Source: Bacteroidales bacterium
Lineage (GTDB): Bacteria; Bacteroidota; Bacteroidia; Bacteroidales; UBA7960
NCBI GenBank assembly: GCA_007130545.1
Contig: SLSG01000291.1
Location: forward strand, 1-8,251
DNA: 8,251 bases
Reading direction: 5' to 3'
Shown here one piece after another: positions 1 through 7,808 of this stretch; the stretch's first letter is position 1, and the number at the start of each line of letters is the position of its first letter. The translations under genes were made by a program, and so were the position numbers. The notes beneath the pieces were generated by a model that saw only the letters and a list, made by a program, of their open reading frames with translations, had not been told where the DNA came from and did not search any database.

Positions 1-668
1 GCCATGCCCTGCAGTGGCAGGTAATAATTCATCACCGAGAAAAATCCTTTTTTTATCTCCCCGCCGTACCAGGTCCCCCCAATCACAGCGCAACGTTCCT
101 TGAGGTTGAAAGCCACATATACGTCAGAGTTCAGGTTTTGCCGGTGCCAGTGTTCATTGACGGTCTTGCAGGCGTTCAACAACACAAAATCGGGTTCAAA
201 ATCCCCGAGCTCCTCTTCCGAAGGCCTGATGAACATGTTCTTCACAAAGTGGGCCATCCAGGCCACTTCAGTAATCACGCGGACCTTCAGCCGGGAATTC
301 TCATTGGACCCGCAAAAGGCATCCATTACATAGAGCTTCTTGCCGTGGAACTGATCCAGGGTGGTGTTCTTCAGTTCCTCCCAGATCTCCGGACTTATGG
401 GCTTGTTGTCTGAACGGTTCCTGGGGGGGTCAGCCCACCATATGTTTCCGGCCGAGGTCTCTTCCCGCACAATGTATTTGTCTTTCGGGGAACGCCCGGT
501 AAAAATGCCGGTGTCTACCGCCACGGCGCCGGACTTGGTTACGAACCCCTTCTCAAGGCCTTCCAGGCCGGGGTCTGTCTCATGCCGGAAAAGTTCATCG
601 TAAGAAAGATTGTAAAAAACCTCTTTGGGTTCCTGGATTCCGTACTTGGTAAGGTCTGGCGCCTTCAT
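1..668 (-). CDS. pckA: Phosphoenolpyruvate carboxykinase (ATP), 5' part, runs off the left edge
   Basis: Cytoplasmic enzyme that converts oxaloacetate and ATP to phosphoenolpyruvate, CO2 and ADP (gluconeogenesis; in some anaerobes it runs in the CO2-fixing direction). I translated 222 residues from the ATG at 668-666; the rest lies beyond base 1 (the family is about 530-540 aa). Seen directly: AVDTGIFTGRSPKDKYIVR at about residues 49-68, NMFIRPS at 144-150 and GGTWYGGEIKKG at 197-208. These align with E. coli PckA with an offset of about 6, so R59, Y201 and K207 match substrate and metal ligands R65, Y207 and K213. The kinase P-loop and catalytic half are outside the window. The first residues, MKAPDLTKYGIQ, fit the family N-terminus, so the start is reasonable although no Shine-Dalgarno is visible. 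It follows the efflux operon on the same strand after 141 bases and is functionally unrelated, so it probably has its own promoter. Confidence -1.
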   Translation of the reverse strand, partial: MKAPDLTKYGIQEPKEVFYNLSYDELFRHETDPGLEGLEKGFVTKSGAVAVDTGIFTGRSPKDKYIVREETSAGNIWWADPPRNRSDNKPISPEIWEELKNTTLDQFHGKKLYVMDAFCGSNENSRLKVRVITEVAWMAHFVKNMFIRPSEEELGDFEPDFVLLNACKTVNEHWHRQNLNSDVYVAFNLKERCAVIGGTWYGGEIKKGFFSVMNYYLPLQGM

Positions 669-728
669 TGCAAGTGCTTGTTTTGGTGGAAAAAAGCATT
701 GGTTGATATGGTGTATTTGGTCGTGCAC

Positions 729-736
729 CAAAGTAA
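729..736 (-). promoter_or_regulatory. Possible -7 element of a pckA promoter
   Basis: On the minus strand this reads TTACTTTG, one mismatch from the Bacteroidota -7 consensus TAnnTTTG, about 60 bases before the pckA start. No good TTTG-type -33 element sits 19-21 bases upstream. The rest of the 669-809 gap holds A-runs (minus strand) of 7 and 9 bases and no convincing terminator hairpin. Weak, motif-only call. Confidence -1.
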
Positions 737-809
737 ACAAATTTCCAGAGTCCGGGATGCCTTTTTTTGGGGTTTTCCACTTTTTTTTTCTTTCTGCTGG
801 CCGAAAATT

Positions 810-3800
810 TCATCGCATGCTCATTTGCCCAAGCCATTTTTTTGTTTTCCGTTTGGTGGCCAGAATGATCTGGTACATGGACGGCACGATCACAAGCGTC
901 AGAAAGGTCGCTACCGTTAGTCCGAATATCACCGTCCACGACATCGGACCCCAGAAGGCGGCATTGTCCCCGCCGAAATAGATCTGCGGATTGAAGCTGG
1001 TCACCAGGCTCACAAAATTGATGTTCAGTCCGACTGCCAGCGGAAACAGTCCAAGCACCGTGGTGATGGCGGTCAGTATCACAGGCCGGAAACGGGTTTC
1101 TCCGGCGAGTTGAATGCAAGCCAGGGACTCCTCGGGGTCAAGGTATTCCTCTTCCGGGATACCCAGTTCGGCTTTCCTTTGCATGTGCAGGTAATCGGTG
1201 TAGTCTATGAGCACAATGGCGTTGTTCACCACAACGCCTGCAAGGCTGACAATGCCGATACCAGTCATGATTACCACAAACTCCATATTGAACAGCGCCA
1301 ATCCGAAAAACACCCCGGCAGTGCTGAAAATAACGCTGCCGATGATGATGAAGGGCTTAAGCAGTGAGTTGAACTGGGTCACCAGTATCAGTCCGATCAG
1401 CGACACGGCAATTAGCAGCGCCCTGACCAGAAAATCCATCGACTCCTGCTGCTCCTGTTGCTCCCCGGTAAAACTATACCGATAGCCCTCGGGCAGATCC
1501 AAATCGGCCAGAAGGTCCCGGATCTGCTGGTTAATTCTGTTGGCATTGTACCCCGGCAGCACATTCGAGCTTAGCGTAATCACCCTGTCGAGGTTGATGC
1601 GGTTGATGGAACCATAGGTCTTGCTGTATTCCACCCGGGCCACTGCAGATATGGGAACCTGCATCAGCCTTCCCGAACTCTGACTGCGGAAAGTGATACG
1701 CTGGTTCATCAGTGTGGAAAGGTTGTGCCGGTATTCTTCCTGCAACCTGAGCTGAATAGGGAATTCCTCTTCCCCGATCTTGAATGTGGAGATTTCCTTC
1801 CCAAACAATGCCGTCCGGATATTATTGGCAATGGCGTATGTGCTGACACCAAAACGGCGGGCGGCATCCCGGTCTATATGTACAACGATCTCGGGATTAT
1901 CGGTCTCAATATCTTCTGTTAGTCCCTCAATCCCTTCGATGCCTGAGGATTCGATCTTACGTTGGATACTGTCTGTCAGGCTGATCAACCTGGGCAGGTC
2001 CCTGCCGCTAACCTCCAGGTTGATGGCGCGTCCCGCCGGTGGTCCCGTCATGTTTTTTTCGATCATGAACTCCATACCAGGATAATTACCGATCAGCTCC
2101 CGGCTCAGCTTTGCCATGATATCGCTTGTGTTGATCCCTTCCCGGTTCTCAAACTCTATAAATGTTACGGTGATGCGGGCCTTATTCGGGGTATCCCCGG
2201 CGCTGAATTCCATTTCCCCAACCGCGCCCTGACCGACACTGGTCAGCACGGATTTCACGATATGGCGGTAAGGCCGGATAATCTCCTCCACATGGTCTTC
2301 CACCTGCCTGATACGGACATCCGTTTCGGTAATGTCTGTGCCGATGGGCATTTCCACAAGGATATTGATGAATTGCGGATCATTCTCGGGAAAAAAAAGC
2401 ACGTTGGGACTTCTCCAGACAAAAAAGGCCAGGGCCAGGACAAGGAAAAGCATCGTTCCCCCCAGGAATTTATAAGGGTTCCTGCCCCTTAGTGCAAAGC
2501 GGAGCGTCCTTTCATAAAGCCGCTCATTGAATGGCAACACTGTTTCCCGGAACAGGATGGCCAGTCTTCCCAGCAGTAATTGTCCGACTACAAAAAGCAA
2601 ACCAGCCAGCAAGAGCAGGTTCCCGGCAATAACGGATCCCGCAATGTGGAATAAACCCCCGCCGAGGATCAGGATCGCAGCGATGATGAGCTTGCGCCGG
2701 GATTTGCCCCTGGTTTTCGTCATTGCCGCTTCCTCCGCTTTCTGCCCGTCCGGCTTTTTTCGGAAGAAGGTATAGGAAAACACCGGTATGATTACCAGGG
2801 CGACAAAAAGAGAGGAGGTCAGGACGATGATCAGGGTAAGTGGCAGGTATTTCATGAATTCACCCACGATTCCTCCCCAGAATGCGAGGGGAAGAAAGGC
2901 GGAGAGGGTGGTGGCCGTGGAGGTGATAATCGGCCAGGCAATTTCTCCGATGGCCCTGCGTGCCGCTTCAAAAATACTGTAATCTTGTCCGGCAAACCTG
3001 AATATATTGTCCACTGCCACAATGGAGTTGTCGACCAGCAAACCCAGGGCGAGGATCAGGGAGAAAAGCACAATCATATTGATCTGTATGCCTGCGATGC
3101 CGAAAACCATAAAGGAAATCAGCATAGACAGGGGGATGGCAATTCCCACAAATAGCGCATTCTTCAGTCCGAGAAACAAAAACAGCACAATAACCACCAG
3201 GATTACGGCCATGATCACACTGTTTTCCAGGTTGGTGAGCTGGTTGCGGATCTCTTCAGACTGGTCGTTGGTGATGGTCACGTTCAAGTCCGGTGGAAGG
3301 GCTCCTGATCGCCTTGCATCGTCCAGTATGTCAAAAATTTTGCTGGTTGCGGAAAGCAGGTTTTCGCCGGATTTTTTTACCACCTGCAGGGATACCACCG
3401 GCTGATCATCCAGGCGGGCAAAACTCAGGGGATCTGCGTATGCGTCCCTGACCACGGCTACATCCCGCAGGTAAACGATCTGCTGGTCCTCATACTTAAC
3501 GATGATGTCCCCGATCTCCCTGACATCCTTGAATTCCCCTACCGTCCTTATGGCCCAGCGGGTATTGTCCTCAAAGCGGAGGGAACCTCCGGCCATCGAT
3601 ATATTCTCCGCCCTGACGGCATTTTCGATGTCGTCGAAATTCAGTTCATAGGCCTCCAGTTTGAGGGGATCTGCCAGAATCTGCACCTCCCTCTCCTCTA
3701 TCCCGGTAACATCCACCTTTGAGATCTCCGCGATGTTTTCTATTGCTTCCTCAAGGTAGTCTGCAAAGCGTTTTAACTCATTCAGCGAGAATTCTCCCGA

Positions 3801-4271
3801 CAGGTTCACATTGATGATCGGGAACTCTGAAAAATCTATGTCCATCACCATGGGATCGGCGGGCAGGTCGGAGGGCAGGTCGGCCTTTACCCGGTCTACG
3901 GCATCCTTGACATCCTGCAGTGCATCGCTGATATCCACATCGGTCTGGAATTCCACAAAAATATCGGAATTGTCCTGGGTGGACGTTGACCTTAGCACCT
4001 TGATCCCGGTGATCGTATTGATCTCGTTCTCCAACGGACGTGTGATCAGGTTCTCCATGTCCAGGGGGGGGTTGCCCGGATAGATCGTCTTGACCATAAT
4101 GGTCGGGATTACCACATCGGGAAACAATTCCTTGGGCAGTGTTCTGTACGACAGTATACCAAACATGGCCAGCAGAAATGTGACCATGAATATGGTATGC
4201 TTGTTTTTCAGGGCCAGGGTGGTTAACCTGAATTCCCTCAGCGGTTTGCTATTTGGGTGGGTATCGGCCAT
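810..4271 (-). CDS. RND efflux pump, inner-membrane permease (AcrB/HAE1-like), 1153 aa
   Basis: Proton-driven inner-membrane transporter of a tripartite drug or amphiphile exporter; family members work as trimers with an adaptor and a TolC-type channel. Expected architecture: TM1 at about 25-43, first periplasmic domain about 44-345 (with FPDVVIPTIMVKTIYPG near 50-66), TM2-TM6 about 350-503, TM7 about 601-619, second periplasmic domain about 620-945, TM8-TM12 about 946-1133. In TM4, GLLVDNSIVAVDN keeps D414 (AcrB D407) but has N415 at the D408 position. In TM10, VVVNNAIVLIDY has N1016 at the K940 position. T1067 matches AcrB T978. The protein is about 100 residues longer than AcrB. Most of the excess lies between TM6 and TM7: a charged linker (about 504-526) and two extra hydrophobic segments (about 527-549 and 550-573). 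The start is 37 bases after the adaptor stop. The substrate cannot be read from sequence; the DNS/NNA motifs argue against a CusA/CzcA heavy-metal pump. Family assignment is very secure. Confidence -1.
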   Translation of the reverse strand: MADTHPNSKPLREFRLTTLALKNKHTIFMVTFLLAMFGILSYRTLPKELFPDVVIPTIMVKTIYPGNPPLDMENLITRPLENEINTITGIKVLRSTSTQDNSDIFVEFQTDVDISDALQDVKDAVDRVKADLPSDLPADPMVMDIDFSEFPIINVNLSGEFSLNELKRFADYLEEAIENIAEISKVDVTGIEEREVQILADPLKLEAYELNFDDIENAVRAENISMAGGSLRFEDNTRWAIRTVGEFKDVREIGDIIVKYEDQQIVYLRDVAVVRDAYADPLSFARLDDQPVVSLQVVKKSGENLLSATSKIFDILDDARRSGALPPDLNVTITNDQSEEIRNQLTNLENSVIMAVILVVIVLFLFLGLKNALFVGIAIPLSMLISFMVFGIAGIQINMIVLFSLILALGLLVDNSIVAVDNIFRFAGQDYSIFEAARRAIGEIAWPIITSTATTLSAFLPLAFWGGIVGEFMKYLPLTLIIVLTSSLFVALVIIPVFSYTFFRKKPDGQKAEEAAMTKTRGKSRRKLIIAAILILGGGLFHIAGSVIAGNLLLLAGLLFVVGQLLLGRLAILFRETVLPFNERLYERTLRFALRGRNPYKFLGGTMLFLVLALAFFVWRSPNVLFFPENDPQFINILVEMPIGTDITETDVRIRQVEDHVEEIIRPYRHIVKSVLTSVGQGAVGEMEFSAGDTPNKARITVTFIEFENREGINTSDIMAKLSRELIGNYPGMEFMIEKNMTGPPAGRAINLEVSGRDLPRLISLTDSIQRKIESSGIEGIEGLTEDIETDNPEIVVHIDRDAARRFGVSTYAIANNIRTALFGKEISTFKIGEEEFPIQLRLQEEYRHNLSTLMNQRITFRSQSSGRLMQVPISAVARVEYSKTYGSINRINLDRVITLSSNVLPGYNANRINQQIRDLLADLDLPEGYRYSFTGEQQEQQESMDFLVRALLIAVSLIGLILVTQFNSLLKPFIIIGSVIFSTAGVFFGLALFNMEFVVIMTGIGIVSLAGVVVNNAIVLIDYTDYLHMQRKAELGIPEEEYLDPEESLACIQLAGETRFRPVILTAITTVLGLFPLAVGLNINFVSLVTSFNPQIYFGGDNAAFWGPMSWTVIFGLTVATFLTLVIVPSMYQIILATKRKTKKWLGQMSMR

Positions 4272-4308
4272 CGTCGGATGGAATTTTAAGGTTGTGTATC
4301 AATTGGTT

Positions 4309-5526
4309 TTACCGGGCCAAAGGGCTTGCATCATTTTCTATCTGTACCAGGCTTCCATCCGCCACCAGGTTGTGGCCCCGCTGAATTACCTGGTCTCCCG
4401 GATTCAGTCCGGATGCGATCATTGTTTGGCCTTCCCCGTCCGGACCTCTTTCCACATAGACCTTGCGGGCAACCAGGTCGCCGTTTCTGGTGTCGGCCGT
4501 ATAGAGGTAATGCCCCTGCACATCCTGTTTTATCAGAATGGAGGGAACGGCAAGCACATCTGCGCTTGTAAAGGTGACAATGCCCAGGGAGGCCATCATG
4601 TTTGGCTTGTAGCGTTCCCCGGGATTCCCGATCAGGAGCTGTAACCTGAATGTGCGGTTTTCAGGATTGATCACCTGGCCCACCCGGTGAACAGGCACCA
4701 GCAGGTCCTCATCCGGGAAGGCAGGAAAACGAAGAATGACCTTGTCTCCCGGGCGGATACTGCCCAGGTGGGATTCAGACACATCCGCATTGATGTAAAG
4801 GTTTTCGAGGTTCAGTATGTGCATGACCCTTGAACCCGGCATAGCCAGTTCTCCTTCCTTCAGGAATATTTCGTCCACGATGCCGCTGAAAGGGGCACGC
4901 ATCACAGCCATATCCATTTGTGATTCAAGTGTTTTTAACCTGGTTTCCAAAGATTCCACCGCATTTCGCGCCTCCAGGTATTGGATCTCGCTGCCGATCT
5001 GCTGCTCCCATAAGCCCTTTTGGCGCTGGTATACCGTATTGGCAAGGGACAGACTGGTTTTCACCTCCTCCATGCTGTTCTGCATGACCTGGGTATTCAG
5101 CCGGGCAACCACTTGTCCGCTTCTGACCCGCTGCCCTTTAGACACCAGGATCTCCTTTATCTGTCCATTTGTTTCCGGACTGATCAGGGCTGTCTGGACA
5201 GCCTCAACAGAAGCAGAGGCTTTAAAATACTGCTCAAAGTCTGACGGGGCTACTTCGATGACCGTCACAGGCAGGCGGGCACGGCTTCTGGGCTGCTCGC
5301 CCATATTCTCAAGTTGCCTGTCCAGCTCATTGATCTTCATGGTGAGCTCATTGATCTGTGCCTGGTACTGGGAAATCTGCGTCCGGATGGCATCGGGACC
5401 TTCTTCTGCCTGGCTGCTGCATGAAGGCAGCCCAATTGCCAGCCCGAACAACAGGACCAGGGAATGAACGAGGGGGTACCTTGGCCCCCGGTAAGCTGGG
5501 TGTTGGTATGTTTTCAGGGAGTTCAT
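4309..5526 (-). CDS. RND efflux periplasmic adaptor (membrane fusion protein), lipoprotein, 405 aa
   Basis: Adaptor of the HlyD/AcrA type that bridges the RND pump to the outer-membrane channel. Residues about 18-35 are hydrophobic and end in LPSC, a lipobox with C36 as the probable lipidated residue. A predicted coiled coil follows at about 45-76 (QISQYQAQINELTMKINELD). The core then runs in family order: first lipoyl half about 105-143 (ISPETNGQIKEILVSKGQRV), alpha-hairpin about 145-205, second lipoyl half about 206-236 (MRAPFSGIVDEIFLKEGELA), beta-barrel about 240-318, and membrane-proximal domain about 320-397. The coiled coil before the core is not present in AcrA and is probably a spacer or oligomerisation element (inference). 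The start at 5526 has an A/T-rich leader (AAATTAAATAAAT) typical of Bacteroidota and gives a proper signal peptide. It lies 33 bases after the channel gene and 37 before the pump gene, so it is an operon member. Confidence -1.
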   Translation of the reverse strand: MNSLKTYQHPAYRGPRYPLVHSLVLLFGLAIGLPSCSSQAEEGPDAIRTQISQYQAQINELTMKINELDRQLENMGEQPRSRARLPVTVIEVAPSDFEQYFKASASVEAVQTALISPETNGQIKEILVSKGQRVRSGQVVARLNTQVMQNSMEEVKTSLSLANTVYQRQKGLWEQQIGSEIQYLEARNAVESLETRLKTLESQMDMAVMRAPFSGIVDEIFLKEGELAMPGSRVMHILNLENLYINADVSESHLGSIRPGDKVILRFPAFPDEDLLVPVHRVGQVINPENRTFRLQLLIGNPGERYKPNMMASLGIVTFTSADVLAVPSILIKQDVQGHYLYTADTRNGDLVARKVYVERGPDGEGQTMIASGLNPGDQVIQRGHNLVADGSLVQIENDASPLAR

Positions 5527-5559
5527 ATTTATTTAATTTGCAAGGTTTTAAGGTGATTT

Positions 5560-6951
5560 TTATTCAAAGATTCTTTCTGTCCGCCCCAGGGCCTTTTCCA
5601 GACTGTTTTGTGCATTGAGCAGACCGGCCATTGCACCCAGGTAGTTCGACTGGGTGGCCAGTAACTGGTCACTGGCCTGGGTGAGTTCCAGGCTGCTGGC
5701 CAATCCCTCCCTGTGCATGCTTGTGGTCCGTTCCAGGATTCGCCTGGCCAGTTCAAGGTTACCTTTCTGATTCAGGTACTGTTCCATGGCTGTTTCCAGA
5801 TCGGCCCTTGCCTGCTGCATCTGCAAGAGAAGTGCCTGCCTGGTTTCTTCCTTTCCTATTCTGGCCTTTTCGAGTTCGATGCGGGCCTGCTGCACCCTGG
5901 CCCTGCGCAACCCGCTTGAGAAAACGGGGATATTCAGATTGACCCCAAAATAGCTGGTTGGGAACCAAGGATAGGCGCTGTCCAGAAAATTGAAGCCGTC
6001 GCGCATGGCCATCTCCTGTCGGGTGTAAAATGCAGATAAACTGGGAAGGAAAAAGCTTTGCTCTCTCCGCAGGACCATGGTGCTGAATTCCTCCTGCGAC
6101 TGCATGATGCGCATATCGATGTGTGCCTCCGGGTCAAATCCGGCACTCAGCGCAACATCCGCTGAAAAATCCTGAAGCAGGTCTGGCAGATTGTCCGTCA
6201 GCTCGATGGCAAGGTCGACAGGAAGTCCTGACTGGAACTTCAAAAGGCTTAACGCAAGGCTCTTCTGCCTTTCCAGGCTGGATACCTGATACTCCAGGTT
6301 GCTCACTGTGAGCTTTAACTGGTCCACATTGATCGGGTCTGTAAACCCGGCCTCCAGAATTTTACTGGTTTCAAAAAGGGTTTGCCGGATATTCTCCAGG
6401 TTTTTGCGGACAACCTCCAGATTTTCAATAGAAAGCAGGGCAAGGAAATAAGTTTCCGTAACCATGGATTTTACCTCCAGTGCGGTCCGATTGCGGTTCT
6501 GACTGGCCAGTTCCCGGTAGATCCTTGCCGACCGGAGTCCGACTATATACTCCCCACTAAATATCAGCTGGTTGATGGTAGCCGATGCCGTCAGATTCTG
6601 TTCCGTTCCAAACTGGATCTCTGTGAAATCACCGGGCTGTCCCCCAAAGAATTCCGCTGGTATCAGGGAGGTGGGCAGTTCAAAATAATACTGGTATCCC
6701 AATGATGCACTCACCTGGGGGAGTCCTCCGGCCGTGATTTCCCAGATCTGCTTTTCGGCAATCTCAATATCCAGTTCTGCCGTTTGGATCTGCCTGTTGT
6801 TTTCAATGGCGGCCAGCCTCGCCTCCTTCAGGCTGAGTGAAAGGGGCTCGTTTTGGGCGAAGATTACAGGGGTGAAAACCACCCACAAGGTGATTGCCAC
6901 CAACCATTTCTTCGGCAATTGGGATTCTAAATTAGTGCTTCGCATTTGCAT
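5560..6951 (-). CDS. TolC-family outer-membrane efflux channel, 463 aa
   Basis: Outer-membrane exit duct of the tripartite pump; TolC family proteins form trimers. The N-terminus has a basic patch (PKKW, 13-16) and a hydrophobic stretch (17-32) ending IFA-Q, a plausible signal peptidase I site after A32. The mature part opens with LSLSLKEARLAAIENN, the usual start of an OEP repeat. It continues with long helices interrupted by two predicted beta-strand segments (GLPQVSASLGYQYYF at about 76-90 and FFLPSLSAFYTRQEM in the second half), giving the expected two OEP repeats; length is normal. No N-terminal cysteine is seen, so it is not a lipoprotein of the OprM kind. ATG codons at 6951 and 6945 are both possible; the first is used. 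It starts 26 bases after the regulator's stop, so translational linkage is plausible. Confidence -1.
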   Translation of the reverse strand: MQMRSTNLESQLPKKWLVAITLWVVFTPVIFAQNEPLSLSLKEARLAAIENNRQIQTAELDIEIAEKQIWEITAGGLPQVSASLGYQYYFELPTSLIPAEFFGGQPGDFTEIQFGTEQNLTASATINQLIFSGEYIVGLRSARIYRELASQNRNRTALEVKSMVTETYFLALLSIENLEVVRKNLENIRQTLFETSKILEAGFTDPINVDQLKLTVSNLEYQVSSLERQKSLALSLLKFQSGLPVDLAIELTDNLPDLLQDFSADVALSAGFDPEAHIDMRIMQSQEEFSTMVLRREQSFFLPSLSAFYTRQEMAMRDGFNFLDSAYPWFPTSYFGVNLNIPVFSSGLRRARVQQARIELEKARIGKEETRQALLLQMQQARADLETAMEQYLNQKGNLELARRILERTTSMHREGLASSLELTQASDQLLATQSNYLGAMAGLLNAQNSLEKALGRTERIFE

Positions 6952-6960
6952 TGTTTATCA

Positions 6961-7003
6961 TGTTGTCAGTCCGTCGATCAGCTTGTTGCCAGTCCGTCGA
7001 TCA
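6961..7003. repeat. 23-bp imperfect tandem duplication at the 3' end of the TetR gene
   Basis: Bases 6961-6980 and 6984-7003 match at 19 of 20 positions (core CAGTCCGTCGATCA at 6967-6980 and 6990-7003), a period of 23 bp. The right copy is in frame and encodes LIDGLAT near the C-terminus. The left copy is read in another frame and supplies the present TGA stop (6980-6978). Because 23 is not a multiple of 3, a single-copy ancestor would read LIDGLTT and stop at TGA a few bases before the channel gene start. The duplication therefore changed the gene's end and its spacing to the next gene. Confidence -1.
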
Positions 7004-7595
7004 ACCCATCCAGATATTTCAGACCCTTGCTATTGGATATTCCCCTGACATGGTAAATGAACAGGGTATTGAATATTTCATCAAAGGAGTACTTCTCCAG
7101 GTCCTGCATCTCCCCCCTGGAGTACATTTCCAGGCGACTTACATAGGCCTTGGCAATGATCTCGTAATTTATGTCGTCCCGGTAAAGGCCCTCGGCAATG
7201 CCCTGTCGGATATTGTCCATGATGTATTTGAAAATGTTTTGTCTTTTAAAATCCACCATTTCCTCCCAGACCCCCGGGTAATACTTCTGCAGGTCATAGG
7301 TCATTGCCGGATTAACGGTCTTTAAATGGTTGGCGATAAACCTGCTCATGTTCAGCAGGTGATTGATCGCGTTCATTCCCTGCTGCTCCAGCATCTCGTC
7401 GATTCCACACTTTTGTCCGTCTATCATCTCGGTTACTACCTTACGAACCACATCTTCCTTGTCATTAAAAAACTGGTATAGGGTTTTCTTGGAGACCCCC
7501 AGCTCCCTGGAAAGGTCGTCCATCGTCACGCTTTTAATGCCATAGCGCATGAAGATATCCATTATCTTTCTGGTGAATTCTTCCTGTTGGTCCAT
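6978..7595 (-). CDS. TetR/AcrR-family transcriptional regulator, 205 aa
   Basis: Cytoplasmic DNA-binding regulator, probably a repressor of the efflux operon it heads. The N-terminal helix-turn-helix is clear: helix 1 about 5-18, then GIKSVTMDDLSRELGVSKKTLYQFFNDKEDVV from about 19 to 50, with the recognition helix near 35-42 (SKKTLYQF). The C-terminal ligand-binding and dimerisation domain (about 55-195) is helical and not conserved enough to name an inducer. Length is typical. The ATG at 7595 is supported because it leaves a complete helix 1; the next Met (residue 12) would cut it. Its codon 1 abuts the heptamer array: the A of ATG pairs with base 1 of the first TTGG unit. No Shine-Dalgarno is possible in the CA-rich leader. 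The extreme C-terminus (DGLIDGLATS) is shaped by the 23-bp duplication. Autoregulation is inferred from family habit; no operator is proven here. Confidence -1.
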   Translation of the reverse strand: MDQQEEFTRKIMDIFMRYGIKSVTMDDLSRELGVSKKTLYQFFNDKEDVVRKVVTEMIDGQKCGIDEMLEQQGMNAINHLLNMSRFIANHLKTVNPAMTYDLQKYYPGVWEEMVDFKRQNIFKYIMDNIRQGIAEGLYRDDINYEIIAKAYVSRLEMYSRGEMQDLEKYSFDEIFNTLFIYHVRGISNSKGLKYLDGLIDGLATS

Positions 7596-7699
7596 TGGTT
7601 GTTGGTTGTTGGTTGTTGGCTTTTGGCTGTTGGTTGTTGGGTGTTGGTTGTTGGTTTTTGGCTTTTGGTTGTTGGTTGTTGGCTATTGGCTCTTGGCTA
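7595..7699. repeat. Heptamer array A1: 15 TTGG-type units
   Basis: Fifteen consecutive 7-bp units in exact register, with no insertion or deletion. Every unit is TTGG plus a triplet drawn from TTG, CTT, CTG, GTG, TTT, CTA and CTC; the middle base of the triplet is always T. The plus strand has almost no A. The array starts on the last base of the TetR start codon complement. A further TTGG at 7587-7590 lies inside the TetR gene, 8 bp out, so the array may have grown from or into the gene's first codons. Non-coding repeat; function unknown. Confidence -1.
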
Positions 7700-7780
7700 A
7701 AGTCCAACATCCAAAGTCCAATACCCAATGTCCAAAGTCCAATACCCAAAGTCCAAAGTCCAATGTCCAAAGTCCAACAT
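7700..7780. repeat. Heptamer array B1: 11 CCAA-type units, complementary to A1
   Basis: Eleven in-phase units of AAGTCCA, ATGTCCA, ATACCCA or ACATCCA (7700-7776) followed by a partial ACAT. Read from CCAA, the triplets are AGT, TGT, TAC or CAT. It joins A1 without a gap. TTGG at 7693-7696 can pair with CCAA at 7704-7707 around a 7-base loop, and each further unit outward stays in pairing register, giving a long periodic hairpin on either strand. Confidence -1.
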
Positions 7781-7808
7781 GGAAACTATCGATACAAAAA
7801 AAGTTTCC
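7781..7808. promoter_or_regulatory. Inverted repeat GGAAACT / AGTTTCC in the island between array modules
   Basis: Perfect 7-bp arms at 7781-7787 and 7802-7808 around a 14-base spacer containing ATCGAT and an A-run. It lies in the only unique sequence between the modules (7781-7844), about 200 bases before the TetR start. It could be a regulator operator or part of a promoter. On the minus strand TTGAAC (7841-7836) and TTATAC (7817-7812) are 18 bases apart; on the plus strand CAATTTTG (7829-7836) is one mismatch from TAnnTTTG. Both promoter readings are weak. No T-run follows the stem on either strand, so it is not a classical terminator. Confidence -1.

Noticed and set aside
740..809. Rho-independent terminator for the efflux operon
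   Set aside because: The minus strand has A-runs rather than a stem followed by T-run. The best stem (CCGGACTCTGG, four pairs including one G-T) is too weak, so the operon end is left unassigned.
595..1119. Minus-strand 174-aa frame overlapping the pump's 3' end and the pckA gap
   Set aside because: It is an out-of-frame shadow of the RND gene and pckA, with R/H/S-rich low-complexity translation and no recognisable family.
1962..2492. Plus-strand 176-aa frame inside the pump gene
   Set aside because: Antisense to a strongly conserved RND gene, with no domain or independent start signals.
810..4271. Heavy-metal (CusA/CzcA) type RND pump
   Set aside because: The TM4 and TM10 motifs (LVDNS, VVNNA) and the extra insertion match drug/amphiphile-type pumps; no histidine-rich or methionine-cluster metal sites were seen in pump or adaptor.
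7781..7808. Transposon terminal inverted repeat or attachment site
   Set aside because: Arms are only 7 bp and 14 bases apart, with no transposase, integrase or flanking target duplication.
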